Positions 53,224-61,610 of a stretch of DNA of 64,000 bases are shown piece by piece (the stretch's first letter is position 1; each line of letters opens with the position of its first letter). This DNA is from Streptomyces sp. NBC_01283 (GTDB taxonomy: Bacteria; Actinomycetota; Actinomycetes; Streptomycetales; Streptomycetaceae). The stretch covers positions 6,547,001 to 6,611,000 of the forward strand of contig NZ_CP108430.1 of assembly GCF_041435335.1 (NCBI RefSeq). The letters are read 5' to 3'. The position numbers were made by a program, and so were the translations under genes. Under the pieces are notes generated by a model. That model had not been told where the DNA came from, made no database searches, and saw only the letters and a program-made list of their open reading frames with translations.

Positions 53224-53985
53224 ATGGCCGACTGGTGGTACCGGAACATCGTGGAGCCGGGAAAGCTCCCGCTGCTCCTCGCCCTGCTCTCCTTCGTGGG
53301 CTCGTTCCTCGTCACCCGCACCATCACGCGGCTCATCCGCGCGGGCAGGGGCCCCTTCCGGAACATCAGCTCGGGTGACGTCCACATCCACCACGTCGTA
53401 CCGGGCATCTTCCTCATGCTCGTCGGCGGATTCTGGGCGGTCGCCGCGGGCCGGCACAGCCTCGCCTCGATGTTCGCGGCGGTCATCTTCGGCATCGGCG
53501 CCGGTCTCGTGCTCGACGAGTTCGCGCTGATCCTCTACCTCGACGACGTCTACTGGAGCGAACAGGGCCGCAAGAGCGTCGAGGTGGTGATGCTGACCGC
53601 GGCCCTGGTGGTGCTCGTGCTCACCGGCTTCACCCCGTTCGGCGTGAACGACCTGACCCCGGAGGAACGCGGCAACCGCGCGGGCCTCGCCCTGAACGTC
53701 GCCGTCAACTGCTGCTTCGCCCTGGTCGCGCTGGCCAAGGGCAAGCTGCAGACGGCCGTGATCGGCATGGTGGTCCCGCTGGTCGCGATGGTGGGTGCCA
53801 TCCGCCTCGCCCGCCCGGGGTCGGCCTGGGCCAGGCGCTTCTACCGCAAACGGCACCGCGCCCGCGCCCGTTCGGCCCTGCGCGCCTTCCACCACGACCG
53901 CCGCTGGGCGGGACCGCGCCGCAGGTTTCAGGACCTGATCGGCGGCAAACCCGACCCGGAACTGGCCCGCCCACCACGCCGCTGA
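53224..53985 (+). CDS. Multi-pass membrane protein, unknown function
   Basis: 253 residues. Five membrane helices are visible (LPLLLALLSFVGSFLVTRTI, VVPGIFLMLVGGFWAVAAG, FAAVIFGIGAGLVLDEFALIL, VEVVMLTAALVVLVLTGFTPF, VAVNCCFALVALAKGKL) plus a last short one. A His pair precedes the second helix (GDVHIHHVVPG) and acidic residues sit after the third (LDEFALILYLDDVYW). The C-terminal tail is very basic (RKRHRARARSALRAFHHDRR). I cannot name a family. Its 3' end overlaps the opposite-strand rhomboid-like gene by 58 bp. Confidence 0.78.
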   Translation: MADWWYRNIVEPGKLPLLLALLSFVGSFLVTRTITRLIRAGRGPFRNISSGDVHIHHVVPGIFLMLVGGFWAVAAGRHSLASMFAAVIFGIGAGLVLDEFALILYLDDVYWSEQGRKSVEVVMLTAALVVLVLTGFTPFGVNDLTPEERGNRAGLALNVAVNCCFALVALAKGKLQTAVIGMVVPLVAMVGAIRLARPGSAWARRFYRKRHRARARSALRAFHHDRRWAGPRRRFQDLIGGKPDPELARPPRR

Positions 53986-54656
53986 AGCATCTCCGAGCAG
54001 GCGCACAGCACGACCACCGCCGCGATCGCCGCCAGATGCTCCTTGCCCGCGAGGTTGTTCTTGACCAGCACCTCCACGACCATCACGGCGATCACGAGCC
54101 CCGCCGTGAACCAGGCCCGGTAGCGCCAGCACACGTAGACCGCGAGGCCGACCACCGCCGCGGAGGGGCCGGTGTCGACGACCTGCGCGTCGGACGCGGG
54201 AAGCCCCAGCGGGCTGCCGGGCCCCCACTCGATGCCCACGCGCGCGTAGAGCGTTCCCGCGAGGGTGGCCACGTAGCCGACGACGAGCGTGCGCCACCAG
54301 CCGACGCAGATCTCCGCGATGCCGAACACAAGGAGGATCTGCGCCAGCGCACCCCAGACGGGCAGGTCGAGCGCGGGCACGAAGATCGAGAGCGGGGTGC
54401 GGAGCAGGGAGAGCCAGAGCGGCTCCTCGGCCCGTACGGAGCCGATGTTCTGCACGAACTGATAGCCCCAGGACTGGTTCTGCGTGAACTGGAAGAGGGC
54501 GGTGAGGCAGACGGCGGCCAGCGTCATGGGTGCCGCCCGCCACCGCCGCTCGGCGATGCCGTCGCGCACGGTGGCGTACAGCGGCCCCCACTCGCGGCGG
54601 GCCAGCCGGGCGATGCGGGTCTGGACGGCCGGGCGGGCCGGGGCCGGGGTGCTCAT
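53928..54656 (-). CDS. Rhomboid-like membrane protein
   Basis: 242 residues with about six helices. The layout resembles rhomboid proteases: an amphipathic lead with WGYQFVQNIGSVRAEEPLWL, helix with WGALAQILLVFGIAEIC, VVDTGPSAAVVGLAVYVCWRY where GPSA would be the GxSx serine motif, and a later helix with NNLAGKEHLAAIAAV holding a His. Activity is not certain. Its ATG at 54656 overlaps the stop of the upstream MprF-like gene (ATGA), so the two are translationally coupled; its 3' end overlaps the convergent gene. Confidence 0.75.
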   Translation of the reverse strand: MSTPAPARPAVQTRIARLARREWGPLYATVRDGIAERRWRAAPMTLAAVCLTALFQFTQNQSWGYQFVQNIGSVRAEEPLWLSLLRTPLSIFVPALDLPVWGALAQILLVFGIAEICVGWWRTLVVGYVATLAGTLYARVGIEWGPGSPLGLPASDAQVVDTGPSAAVVGLAVYVCWRYRAWFTAGLVIAVMVVEVLVKNNLAGKEHLAAIAAVVVLCACSEMLQRRGGRASSGSGLPPIRS

Positions 54657-56440
54657 CGTCGGGACTCCAGATGCTTGCGGTGCAGCCGCCCCCAAGTTCT
54701 CGGCTTCGCTCGAACAGGGAGGGACCCCCCTGGCAGGCCCGGCGCTTCCAGGAAGCCCTCCGCGCGGGCCGACGCGATGCCGATGCGCGGCAGGTCGCCG
54801 CTCTTCTCGAAGAGAAGGAAGCGGGGCTCCCAGATCGGGCGGTACTTCGCGTTGGCGCGGTACAGCGACTCGATCTGCCACCACCGCGAGAAGAAGGTGA
54901 GCAGGGAGCGCCACAGCCGCAGGACCGGGCCCGCGCCGAGCCGGGAGCCACGTTCGAAGACCGACCTGAACATCGCGAAGTTGAGGGAGACCTGAGTGAT
55001 GTCGATCTCGGCGGCGCGCTGGAGCAGCTCGATGACCATGAACTCCATCAGGCCGTTCTCGGAGTCGCGGTCGCGCCGCATCAGGTCGAGCGAGAGCCCG
55101 TTCGGCCCCCACGGCACGAAGGAGAGCACCGCTCTCAACTCCCCTTCCCCATCGGTGCATTCGAGCATCACGCACCGCCCGTCCGCGGGGTCCCCGAGCC
55201 GCCCGAGCGCCATCGAGAAGCCCCGCTCGGTGGCCCCGTCCCGCCAGTCGTCGGCGCGCTTGATGAGGTATGCCATCTCGTCGGCCGGAATGTCCTCGTG
55301 GCGCCGGATCCGCACCTCGTAACCGGCCCGCTTGACCCGGTTGTACGCCTGACGGACCGTCCGCATGGCCCGGCCCTCCAGGGTGAACTCGTCCGTCTCG
55401 ACGATGGCTTCGTCGCCCAGTTCGAGGGCGTCAAGGCCGTGCCGGGCGTAGATCGTGCCCGCTTCCTCGCTCGCGCCCATCACGGCGGGGATCCAGCCGT
55501 GTTCGCGGGCGTCGGCGAGCCAGGGTTCGATGGCGCCGGGCCAGGCCTCCGGATCGCCGATGGGGTCACCGGAGGCCAGCGAGACGCCTCCGACCACCCG
55601 GTAGACGACCGCCGCCTTGCCGCTCTGCGACCACACGGCGCTCTTCTCGCGGCGCAGCGCGAAGTAGCCGAGCGAGTCGCGTTCGCCGTACCGGTCGAGC
55701 AGTTCGTGCAGCTTGCGCTCGTCGTCCTCGGTGAGCGGGTCGACCGCCCGGCGCGAGCGGAACGCGGCGTACAGGACGGCCAGGAGGAGCAGGGTGCTGA
55801 GCACGTTGATGCTGACGTTGACCCAGCCGGGCGTGGTGATGCCCTCGAACCGCCGGTCGTCGGCGGCCAGGGACACCAGGCGCATCGTGCCGTAGCGCCA
55901 GCGGTCGAGGAAGGTCGAACGGTAGTCGTCGTGCGCGCGGTTGGTGACGGTGACCAGGAGCGCGGCGATCAGCGAGGTCACGAGCAGCCCGCCGACGGCG
56001 ACGGCCGCGGCCAGCTTCGGGTTGGAGCGGTCGCCCTTGGCGTAGAACTCCCGCCGCCCGACTACCAGCGAGGCGACGAAGGCGGCGGTCAGGGCGAGGG
56101 AGATCCAGTTCTGCGCGTACCCGCGGATCTCCGGGAAGATCATCGCGAACGCGAAGAGGAGCAGGAAGAGCCCGCTGAGCACGAGGTTGAGAATCCAGGC
56201 GGCGCGTTTGCGGCGGCGCATCGTGATCGCGAGGAACATCGTGAACGCACCGGACGCGAAGCCCGCGGTGAGCAGGTAGGGCGTGAAGTAGTTCTCGGTG
56301 TTGTGCCGCCGCAGATCCTGCCCCAGGGAGACCCAGACCGCGCTCAGGAAGTTGATGAAGGTGACGGCGCGGAGGTACCAGACGCTGAAGGCCGCGGCGA
56401 GACGCCGACGGCGCCCGGCAGCAGATTGTTCATCTCCCAT
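54653..56440 (-). CDS. MprF/LysX-like phosphatidylglycerol lysyltransferase-domain protein
   Basis: 595 residues. About six to seven N-terminal membrane helices (residues ~20-240), then a cytoplasmic DUF2156 domain of paired GNAT folds: GDPIGDPEAWPGAIEPWLAD, AGTIYARHGLDALELGDEAI, VRQAYNRVKRAGYEVRIRRH and GPNGLSLDLMRRD. DUF2156 is the catalytic domain that moves aminoacyl groups from tRNA to phosphatidylglycerol. No lysyl-tRNA-synthetase part (as in LysX) is fused. Aminoacylated lipids reduce negative surface charge. Start ATG at 56440 follows GGGAGATG. Confidence 0.88.
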   Translation of the reverse strand: MGDEQSAAGRRRRLAAAFSVWYLRAVTFINFLSAVWVSLGQDLRRHNTENYFTPYLLTAGFASGAFTMFLAITMRRRKRAAWILNLVLSGLFLLLFAFAMIFPEIRGYAQNWISLALTAAFVASLVVGRREFYAKGDRSNPKLAAAVAVGGLLVTSLIAALLVTVTNRAHDDYRSTFLDRWRYGTMRLVSLAADDRRFEGITTPGWVNVSINVLSTLLLLAVLYAAFRSRRAVDPLTEDDERKLHELLDRYGERDSLGYFALRREKSAVWSQSGKAAVVYRVVGGVSLASGDPIGDPEAWPGAIEPWLADAREHGWIPAVMGASEEAGTIYARHGLDALELGDEAIVETDEFTLEGRAMRTVRQAYNRVKRAGYEVRIRRHEDIPADEMAYLIKRADDWRDGATERGFSMALGRLGDPADGRCVMLECTDGEGELRAVLSFVPWGPNGLSLDLMRRDRDSENGLMEFMVIELLQRAAEIDITQVSLNFAMFRSVFERGSRLGAGPVLRLWRSLLTFFSRWWQIESLYRANAKYRPIWEPRFLLFEKSGDLPRIGIASARAEGFLEAPGLPGGSLPVRAKPRTWGRLHRKHLESRR

Positions 56441-56497
56441 GAAAAGGGATCATATGGGCCATGCCGGGCCGTAATCGGCTGCGCGCGGACGCGCCGC

Positions 56498-57652
56498 CTA
56501 CTCCGCTTCGGGATCCCCGGCCCTGGCCGGGACCCCGGTCCCGGTCTTCTTGGGCTCGGTCCCGGTCCTGGGCTCGGGGTCCGGCTCGGCCTCCGGCTCG
56601 GGCTCCGGCTCCCGCTCGGGCAGCTCCGCGGAGAGCGCCGCGGCCGCCCGCACCAGCGGCAGCGCGAGCAGCGCCCCCACGCCCTCCCCGACCTGTACGC
56701 CCTGTTCGAGCACGGGGTCGAGCGCCATCCGGTCAAGGGCCTTGGCCTGCGCGGGCTCCCCGCTGCTGTGCCCCGCCAGCCACCAGTCCGGCGCCCGGAA
56801 GGCGACCCGCTGGGCCACCAGTGCCGCGGCCGACGCCACCACACCGTCCAGGACGACCGGCGTACGCCGCACCGCGCACTGCAGGAGGAACCCGGTCATG
56901 GCGGCGATGTCCGCACCGCCCACCGCCGCGAGCAGCTCCAGCTGATCGCCGAGGACGGGCCGCGCCCGCCGCAGCGAGTCCCGGACCGCCGCGCACTTGC
57001 GCATCCACGCGAGGTCGTCGATCGGCGCGCCGCCCCGCCCGGTCACCACGGACGCGTCGGTCCCGCACAGCGCGGCGACCAGCGTCGCCGCGGGAGTCGT
57101 GCCGCCCACGCTCACATCGCCGAGCACGACCAGGTCGGTCCCGGAGTCCGCCTCCTCGTCGGCGACGGCCATCCCCGCCCGCACCGCGGCCTCGGCCTCC
57201 TCGGCCGTCAGAGCGTCCTCGATGTCGACGCGCCCCGAACCGCGACGCACCCGGTGCCCCGCCACCTCCGCGGGCAGCTCGGCCGGGTCGCAGTCCAGGG
57301 CCATGTCGACGACCCGGACGGGCACGTCGAGACGGCGCGCGAGGACGGACACGGGGCTCGCGCCGGAGAGCACGGCGCGGACGAGTTCGGCCGCACTGCC
57401 CGCGGGCCGCGCGGAGACGTCGAGGCGGGCCACGCCGTGGTCACCGGCGAAGAGGATCACGCGCGGTCGCTCGATCGGCTTGACCGGCACCGACGACTGG
57501 GCCGCGGACAGCCACTCGCCCAGTTCGTCCAGGCGGCCGAGCGCCCCGGGCGGCACGCCCTGCCGCTCCCTGCGCTCCTCGGCGTCGCGGCGGATCCCGC
57601 CGTCGGGCCGCTCGATCAGGTCGGTGAAGTCGTCGAGATTCAGCGAGCTCAT
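56498..57652 (-). CDS. cobT: Nicotinate-nucleotide:dimethylbenzimidazole phosphoribosyltransferase
   Basis: 384 residues. Makes alpha-ribazole phosphate, the lower ligand precursor of B12. Family blocks: RQGVPPGALGRLDELGEWL (substrate helix), ILFAGDHGVA, LDVSARPAGSAAELVRAVLSG, VVLGDVSVGGTTPAATLVAAL and VLDGVVASAAALVAQRVA with a late GEGVGALLALPLVRAAAAL. The last ~45 residues are a Glu/Pro repeat tail (EREPEPEPEAEPDPEP, then Lys/Gly/Thr) that is absent from most CobT enzymes. Weak ribosome site at the ATG 57652. Confidence 0.95.
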   Translation of the reverse strand: MSSLNLDDFTDLIERPDGGIRRDAEERRERQGVPPGALGRLDELGEWLSAAQSSVPVKPIERPRVILFAGDHGVARLDVSARPAGSAAELVRAVLSGASPVSVLARRLDVPVRVVDMALDCDPAELPAEVAGHRVRRGSGRVDIEDALTAEEAEAAVRAGMAVADEEADSGTDLVVLGDVSVGGTTPAATLVAALCGTDASVVTGRGGAPIDDLAWMRKCAAVRDSLRRARPVLGDQLELLAAVGGADIAAMTGFLLQCAVRRTPVVLDGVVASAAALVAQRVAFRAPDWWLAGHSSGEPAQAKALDRMALDPVLEQGVQVGEGVGALLALPLVRAAAALSAELPEREPEPEPEAEPDPEPRTGTEPKKTGTGVPARAGDPEAE

Positions 57653-57855
57653 TCGCCGAACAGTACCGGCAGGGCCCGGGCCCGGCTCGAACGGCCCGGC
57701 AGCGGACATCCCCGCGCGGTCGCGACCACGGAACGCGGCGCCCGCACGGTGTCGTTGCGCCGGTGCCGATGATCCTTTACGTACCGTTCGGGGTGGGTTC
57801 GTGCTACTCGCATGCGCACCGTTCGCACCGCCCGACAGAGGAGCCTGCCACGCCC

Positions 57856-58593
57856 ATGGACGCCGCACAGGCCACCGCAGTACAGGCCGAGAAGATCTTC
57901 GCCGTCACCGGCTCCACCCGCCGCCACCAGGCACGGGCCCGCGCGATGGGCCGGTTCATCGAGCCCGAGAGCTGGCTGGACATCGACACCGGGCACGGGC
58001 ACTTCCCCGCCGTCGCGCGGGAGGTGCACCCCTACACCGCCTTCGACGGCCTCGACCTGACCGCGCGCGTGGAGGACGGCCGCCGGGCCGGCCGTGTGGA
58101 GGAGGCCCACCGCGGGCTGCTCGCCGACCTGGCACCGAAGCTCGCGGGGCGCTACGACGCGCTGAGCATGTTCCATTACCTGGAGCGCAGCGCCGACCCG
58201 CGCATCGAACTCATCGCCGCCCGCACGGTGCTGCGGCCCGGCGGCCATCTGATGATCGAGGTCCCCGTCCCGCAGAGCCGGTACGCCAGGGTCCTCGACC
58301 TGGGGTGGATCAGGCCCGGGCCCTACCACCGCATCCCGCTCGCCGACCTCCGGCGCGAGCTGGAGAGCCTCGGCTACACCGTCGTGGCCACCGACCGGCG
58401 CGAGCCGCACGTCCCGTTCGACCTCACCGCGCGCCTCGCCGTCGGCCTCGGCCGCATCCGTGCCGCGGCCCGCCTCGCGGTCCCGCTCCTGGCCGCCGCC
58501 GCCCTGGCCGACCGGGCGCTGGCCCCGCTGGTCAGCCGCACCCGCTTCTCCAACGCCTACCGCGTCATCGCCCGCCGGAACCCGGACGCCTGA
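57856..58593 (+). CDS. Class I SAM-dependent methyltransferase
   Basis: 245 residues from the ATG at 57856; an upstream in-frame start at 57763 would add 31 residues. SAM-binding motif I reads SWLDIDTGHGHFPAVA (D-x-D-x-G-x-G), post-I DGLDLT, and motif II DALSMFHYLER, followed by LRPGGHLMIEVPVP. The C-terminal part adds a short membrane-like helix (VPLLAAAALADRAL). The substrate is unknown; it is wedged between cobT and cobU but on the opposite strand. Confidence 0.82.
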   Translation: MDAAQATAVQAEKIFAVTGSTRRHQARARAMGRFIEPESWLDIDTGHGHFPAVAREVHPYTAFDGLDLTARVEDGRRAGRVEEAHRGLLADLAPKLAGRYDALSMFHYLERSADPRIELIAARTVLRPGGHLMIEVPVPQSRYARVLDLGWIRPGPYHRIPLADLRRELESLGYTVVATDRREPHVPFDLTARLAVGLGRIRAAARLAVPLLAAAALADRALAPLVSRTRFSNAYRVIARRNPDA

Positions 58594-58643
58594 CCGGCCG
58601 GGTCCGGCGCGCCGGGAGCCGCACCGGGTCAGCGCCGCACCGG

Positions 58644-59843
58644 TCAGCCGCGCAGGGTGAGCGCCTGGCCCGCCACGACCATCAGGACGTGCTCGCACTC
58701 CGCCGCGAACGCCGCGTTCAGGCGGCCCAGTTCATCGCGGTAGCGGCGGCCCGAAGCGGTCGCGGGGACGATGCCGGAGCCGACCTCGTTCGACACGGCG
58801 ACGACCGTGCGCCGGGTCGCGCGCACCGCGTCCGTGAGCTCCGCGACCCGCTTGCGCAGCGCCCGCTCGCCACCGCCCGCCCATTCGTCGTCGTCCCACG
58901 CGTTCACCTCGTCCATGGCGTACGTCAGCCACAGCGAGAGGCAGTCGATGAGCAGGGGAGGCCCGTTCTCGGTGAGCAGCGGCACGAGGTCGCAGGTCTC
59001 GGCGGTGCTCCACGACCCGGGCCGCCGCTCGCGGTGGGCGCTCACCCGGTCCGCCCACTCCGAGTCGCCGTTCCTGGTCCCGCCCGTGGCCACGTACAGC
59101 ACCTCGGGGAACGCCTCCAGGCGGCGCTCCGCCTCCACCGACTTCCCGGACCGGGCGCCGCCCACGACGAGGGTGCGGCGCGGCACGTCCGGTACGTCCT
59201 CGTAGGCGCCGACCACCAGCGTCGTCCCGTCCGGCACGGCCCGCGCACCGGCGGCGGCCAGCCTGCGGGCCAGCTCCGCGCCCGGCGGCACCTCATGCCC
59301 CAGATGGACGGCGACGACGTCCGTGGTCGGGCCGATCGCCCCCGTGGCCCGCAGCCGCGCGAGCGCGTCGGGGCGCCCGACGACATCGGCGAGCACCATC
59401 TCGTACGCGGGCTGCTCGTCCGGCAGCCCGGCGGGCGCACCCCCCGGCGGCAGATACAGCAGCCGCTCCCCGTCGGGGCCCGCCACCTCGTACCCCGTGC
59501 CGGGGTGGTCCATCGCCACCGCGCGCACCCGGTGCCCGGTGAGCAGCGCGAGCTCCCGCCCGTCGGGTACCCGGCCCGGCTGCGGCAGCCCGGCCGGTAC
59601 CTCCACCGAGGGGCCGTCGTGCGGATGGGAGAGCAGCACCTGGCGCACACCGCCGAGCGAGTGCCCGGAGCGGGCGGCCGCGAAGGCGGCACCAGGGGTG
59701 AGGTCGAGCAGCAAGACGCCGTCCACCAGAAGCGCGGTGGCGGCCCGCGCGGCGCCGCCGAGTGCGGTCGCGCAGGCCGCGCAGGGGCAGCCGGGACGGG
59801 GCAGGCCTTCGGGGGCGCCGGTGCCGAGCAGAGTCAGTTCCAC
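58644..59843 (-). CDS. cobU: Adenosylcobinamide kinase/GTP guanylyltransferase fused to an MBL-like domain
   Basis: 399 residues from a GTG at 59843 with GGGAGGA upstream; CobU proteins are normally ~180-190. Residues ~1-225 look like a metallo-beta-lactamase-fold domain (LTLLGTGAPEGLPRPGCPCA, LLLDLTPGAAFAAARSG, VLLSHPHDGPSVEVPAGLP), but the HxHxDH zinc motif is only SHPHDGP, so it is probably not a hydrolase. Residues ~235-399 are CobU: P-loop VVGGARSGKSVEAERR, guanylylated His in SAHRERRP, DCLSLWLTYAM and VSNEVGSGIVP. The fusion is a Streptomyces-type arrangement as far as I recall. Confidence 0.93.
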   Translation of the reverse strand: MELTLLGTGAPEGLPRPGCPCAACATALGGAARAATALLVDGVLLLDLTPGAAFAAARSGHSLGGVRQVLLSHPHDGPSVEVPAGLPQPGRVPDGRELALLTGHRVRAVAMDHPGTGYEVAGPDGERLLYLPPGGAPAGLPDEQPAYEMVLADVVGRPDALARLRATGAIGPTTDVVAVHLGHEVPPGAELARRLAAAGARAVPDGTTLVVGAYEDVPDVPRRTLVVGGARSGKSVEAERRLEAFPEVLYVATGGTRNGDSEWADRVSAHRERRPGSWSTAETCDLVPLLTENGPPLLIDCLSLWLTYAMDEVNAWDDDEWAGGGERALRKRVAELTDAVRATRRTVVAVSNEVGSGIVPATASGRRYRDELGRLNAAFAAECEHVLMVVAGQALTLRG

Positions 59844-59933
59844 AGGAAGATCCTCCCGCGTCACCGCGAGCGCCGCTCGCCCGGCTAGGCTTCCAAGGGC
59901 TTCACACAGCTGTCGGACCATCGGGAGGCTGGC

Positions 59934-60158
59934 ATGGCGGCATGGACGTGGCGGTTCGAGAAGGCGGACGGGACGGAGGTCCAGCCCGCTCTGACGCCCG
60001 AGGAGTTCACGACTCAGGGGGACGCGGAGTCGTGGGTCGGCGAGTTCTGGAAAGAGCTCGCGGAAGGCGGCGCCGACCAGGTGTCGCTCTTCGAGGACGC
60101 GAACAAGATCTATGGGCCGATGAGCCTGCACGCGGAGGAAGCGGCGCAGGCTGAGTGA
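59934..60158 (+). CDS. Small conserved protein, unknown function
   Basis: 74 residues: MAAWTWRFEKADGTEVQPAL then TPEEFTTQGDAESWVGEFWK and SLFEDANKIYGPMSL. Acidic, soluble, one small alpha/beta domain. GGGAGG stands five bases before the ATG. I recall homologues in most Streptomyces at this place but no function. Followed by a strong terminator. Confidence 0.78.
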   Translation: MAAWTWRFEKADGTEVQPALTPEEFTTQGDAESWVGEFWKELAEGGADQVSLFEDANKIYGPMSLHAEEAAQAE

Positions 60159-60167
60159 CGGCTGAAC

Positions 60168-60204
60168 GCGAGGGGGCGCCCGCTTGAAGCGGGCGCCCCC
60201 TCGC
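60168..60204. terminator. Bidirectional terminator
   Basis: An 18-bp perfect stem, GCGAGGGGGCGCCCGCTT with its complement, between the convergent small gene and the HtrA-like gene. Confidence 0.9.
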
Positions 60205-60222
60205 GCGTTCCGGCCCCTCGCG

Positions 60223-61278
60223 CTACATCTCGCCCAGCGTGACGTCGGCGGTCTTGTCGGAGCCGTCCCTGGTGTACGTCACCTGCGCCTTATCGCCCGG
60301 CTTCTCCCCGGCGAGCGCCTCGGAGAGCGACGTGATCGTGGTGATCGGGGTGTCTCCCAGCTTGGTGATGATGTCGCCGGCCTCGATGCCCGCCTTCGCC
60401 GCTGCACCGTCCTTCTGCGCCTCGGCGACGGCGACTCCCGCGGGCTTGTAGTCGTTGCCCAGGACCGTGCGTCCCGTGATGCCGAGGGCGGCCCGGCCCG
60501 AGTCGGTGACCTTGCCGTCCTTGATGATCTGGTCGGCGACGGTCTTCACCATCGAGGACGGGATCGCGAACCCGATGCCGGGCGCCGCGCTGTCGCCCAT
60601 CTGCGGGTCGGTGGCGGCGAGCGTCGGGATGCCGATGACCTCGCTGTCGAGATTGACCAGGGCGCCGCCGCTGTTGCCCGGGTTGATCGCTGCGGACGTC
60701 TGGACCATGTTGGCGATGGTGGCTCCGGCCGCGCCCTCCGTGCGGGGCTCGCTGACGGTCCTGCCGGTGGCGGAGACGATGCCCTGCGTGACGCTGGACG
60801 ACAGGCCGAGCGGCGAACCCATGGCGAGCACGATCTGCCCGACCTTCGCCTTCGTGGAGTCCCCGAACTTCGCGGGCTTGAGCTTGCCCGGCGGGTTGTC
60901 GAGCTTGATGACGGCGAGGTCCTGCTCGGGGTAGGAGGTGACGAGCTTCGCGGTGAGCGCCTGCTCGCCGGTGGCCGTCGTGACCTTGAAGGTCCGTTCC
61001 TTGCCCACGACATGGGCGTTGGTGACGATGTGGCCCTCGTCGTCGTAGACGACGCCGGAGCCGAGGCTGTCGGAGGCGTCGATCTGGACGACCGACGGCA
61101 GGACGTTCTCGATCACCTGCTGGTAGTCGTCCTGCAGATCGCCCGCGGCCATGGGCGCGGCCTGGGTGGTGGACTCACCGGAGTCCCCGGACCCGGGGCT
61201 GGAACACCCCGCGACGATGAGCGCGGCGGCAAGGGAGACGGTCACGGTGACGGCGGCACGGATACGCAAGGCATTCAT
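60223..61278 (-). CDS. HtrA/DegP-like serine protease lipoprotein with PDZ domain
   Basis: 351 residues. Signal peptide with lipobox VAGC (Cys at residue 25) anchors it outside the membrane, unlike most Streptomyces HtrA enzymes, which have a membrane helix. Trypsin-like domain with catalytic triad His in VTNAHVVG, Asp in EQDLAVIKL and Ser in INPGNSGGALV; PDZ domain from about residue 265 (LGITGRTVLGNDYKPAGVAV, KAGIEAGDIITKLGDTPI). Degrades damaged exported proteins. Immediately upstream lies an unusual 34-bp repeat array. Confidence 0.95.
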   Translation of the reverse strand: MNALRIRAAVTVTVSLAAALIVAGCSSPGSGDSGESTTQAAPMAAGDLQDDYQQVIENVLPSVVQIDASDSLGSGVVYDDEGHIVTNAHVVGKERTFKVTTATGEQALTAKLVTSYPEQDLAVIKLDNPPGKLKPAKFGDSTKAKVGQIVLAMGSPLGLSSSVTQGIVSATGRTVSEPRTEGAAGATIANMVQTSAAINPGNSGGALVNLDSEVIGIPTLAATDPQMGDSAAPGIGFAIPSSMVKTVADQIIKDGKVTDSGRAALGITGRTVLGNDYKPAGVAVAEAQKDGAAAKAGIEAGDIITKLGDTPITTITSLSEALAGEKPGDKAQVTYTRDGSDKTADVTLGEM

Positions 61279-61337
61279 GCCCCGAGTGTCGCTTTGCCCC
61301 TGGTATGCCGCCCTGAATTAGGGGGCCGATCAGGGGT

Positions 61338-61507
61338 GGCGGCCACTCCCGGCCAATGCCGGGGCAATCGTCCCCCACTCACCCGATCGGCCAGGGGGCA
61401 ACCGGCCCTTGCCCAACCAACCTGCCGCGGGGAAATCGGCCCTTGCCCACTCGGTCCGCCACAGGGCAATCGGCCCCTACCCACCCAGTCCGCCGCGGGG
61501 TAATCGG
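61338..61507. repeat. 34-bp tandem repeat array upstream of the HtrA-like gene
   Basis: Five consecutive 34-bp units: 61474-61507, 61440-61473, 61406-61439, 61372-61405 (clear) and 61338-61371 (degenerate). On the minus strand each starts CCGATTxCCC and ends GGGCAAGGG or similar, so every junction forms GGGC-CGATT-GCCC-like partial symmetry. The gene start is 60 bp beyond the last unit. There are no spacers, so this is not CRISPR. No open frame of interest runs through it. Confidence 0.88.
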
Positions 61508-61534
61508 GTGGGTGGGCGGGAAACCTCCGCCGCG

Positions 61535-61606
61535 AAGCGGCGGTTCAATCAGCCCCCACGCCGCAGGCAGAAGCGGCGGTTCAACCAGTCCCGCACGCCG
61601 CAGGCA
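61535..61606. repeat. 36-bp direct repeats copying a methyltransferase 3' end
   Basis: Two 36-bp units (61535-61570 and 61571-61606), each AAGCGGCGGTTCAA...CACGCCGCAGGCA, lie immediately after the methyltransferase stop. An 18-base core (CAGTCCCGCACGCCGCAG) matches the last codons and stop region of that gene. The 332-bp gap 61279-61610 contains these and the 34-bp array but no gene. Confidence 0.82.
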
Positions 61607-61610
61607 CAAT

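Noticed and set aside
50320..53985. A 1221-codon plus-strand frame covering lpd upstream DNA, pepA antisense and the 53224 gene
   Set aside because: Only the last 253 codons (from 53224) look like real protein; the rest is antisense to pepA and cobS.
61338..61606. CRISPR array
   Set aside because: Units are contiguous with no unique spacers, copies diverge, and there are no cas genes.
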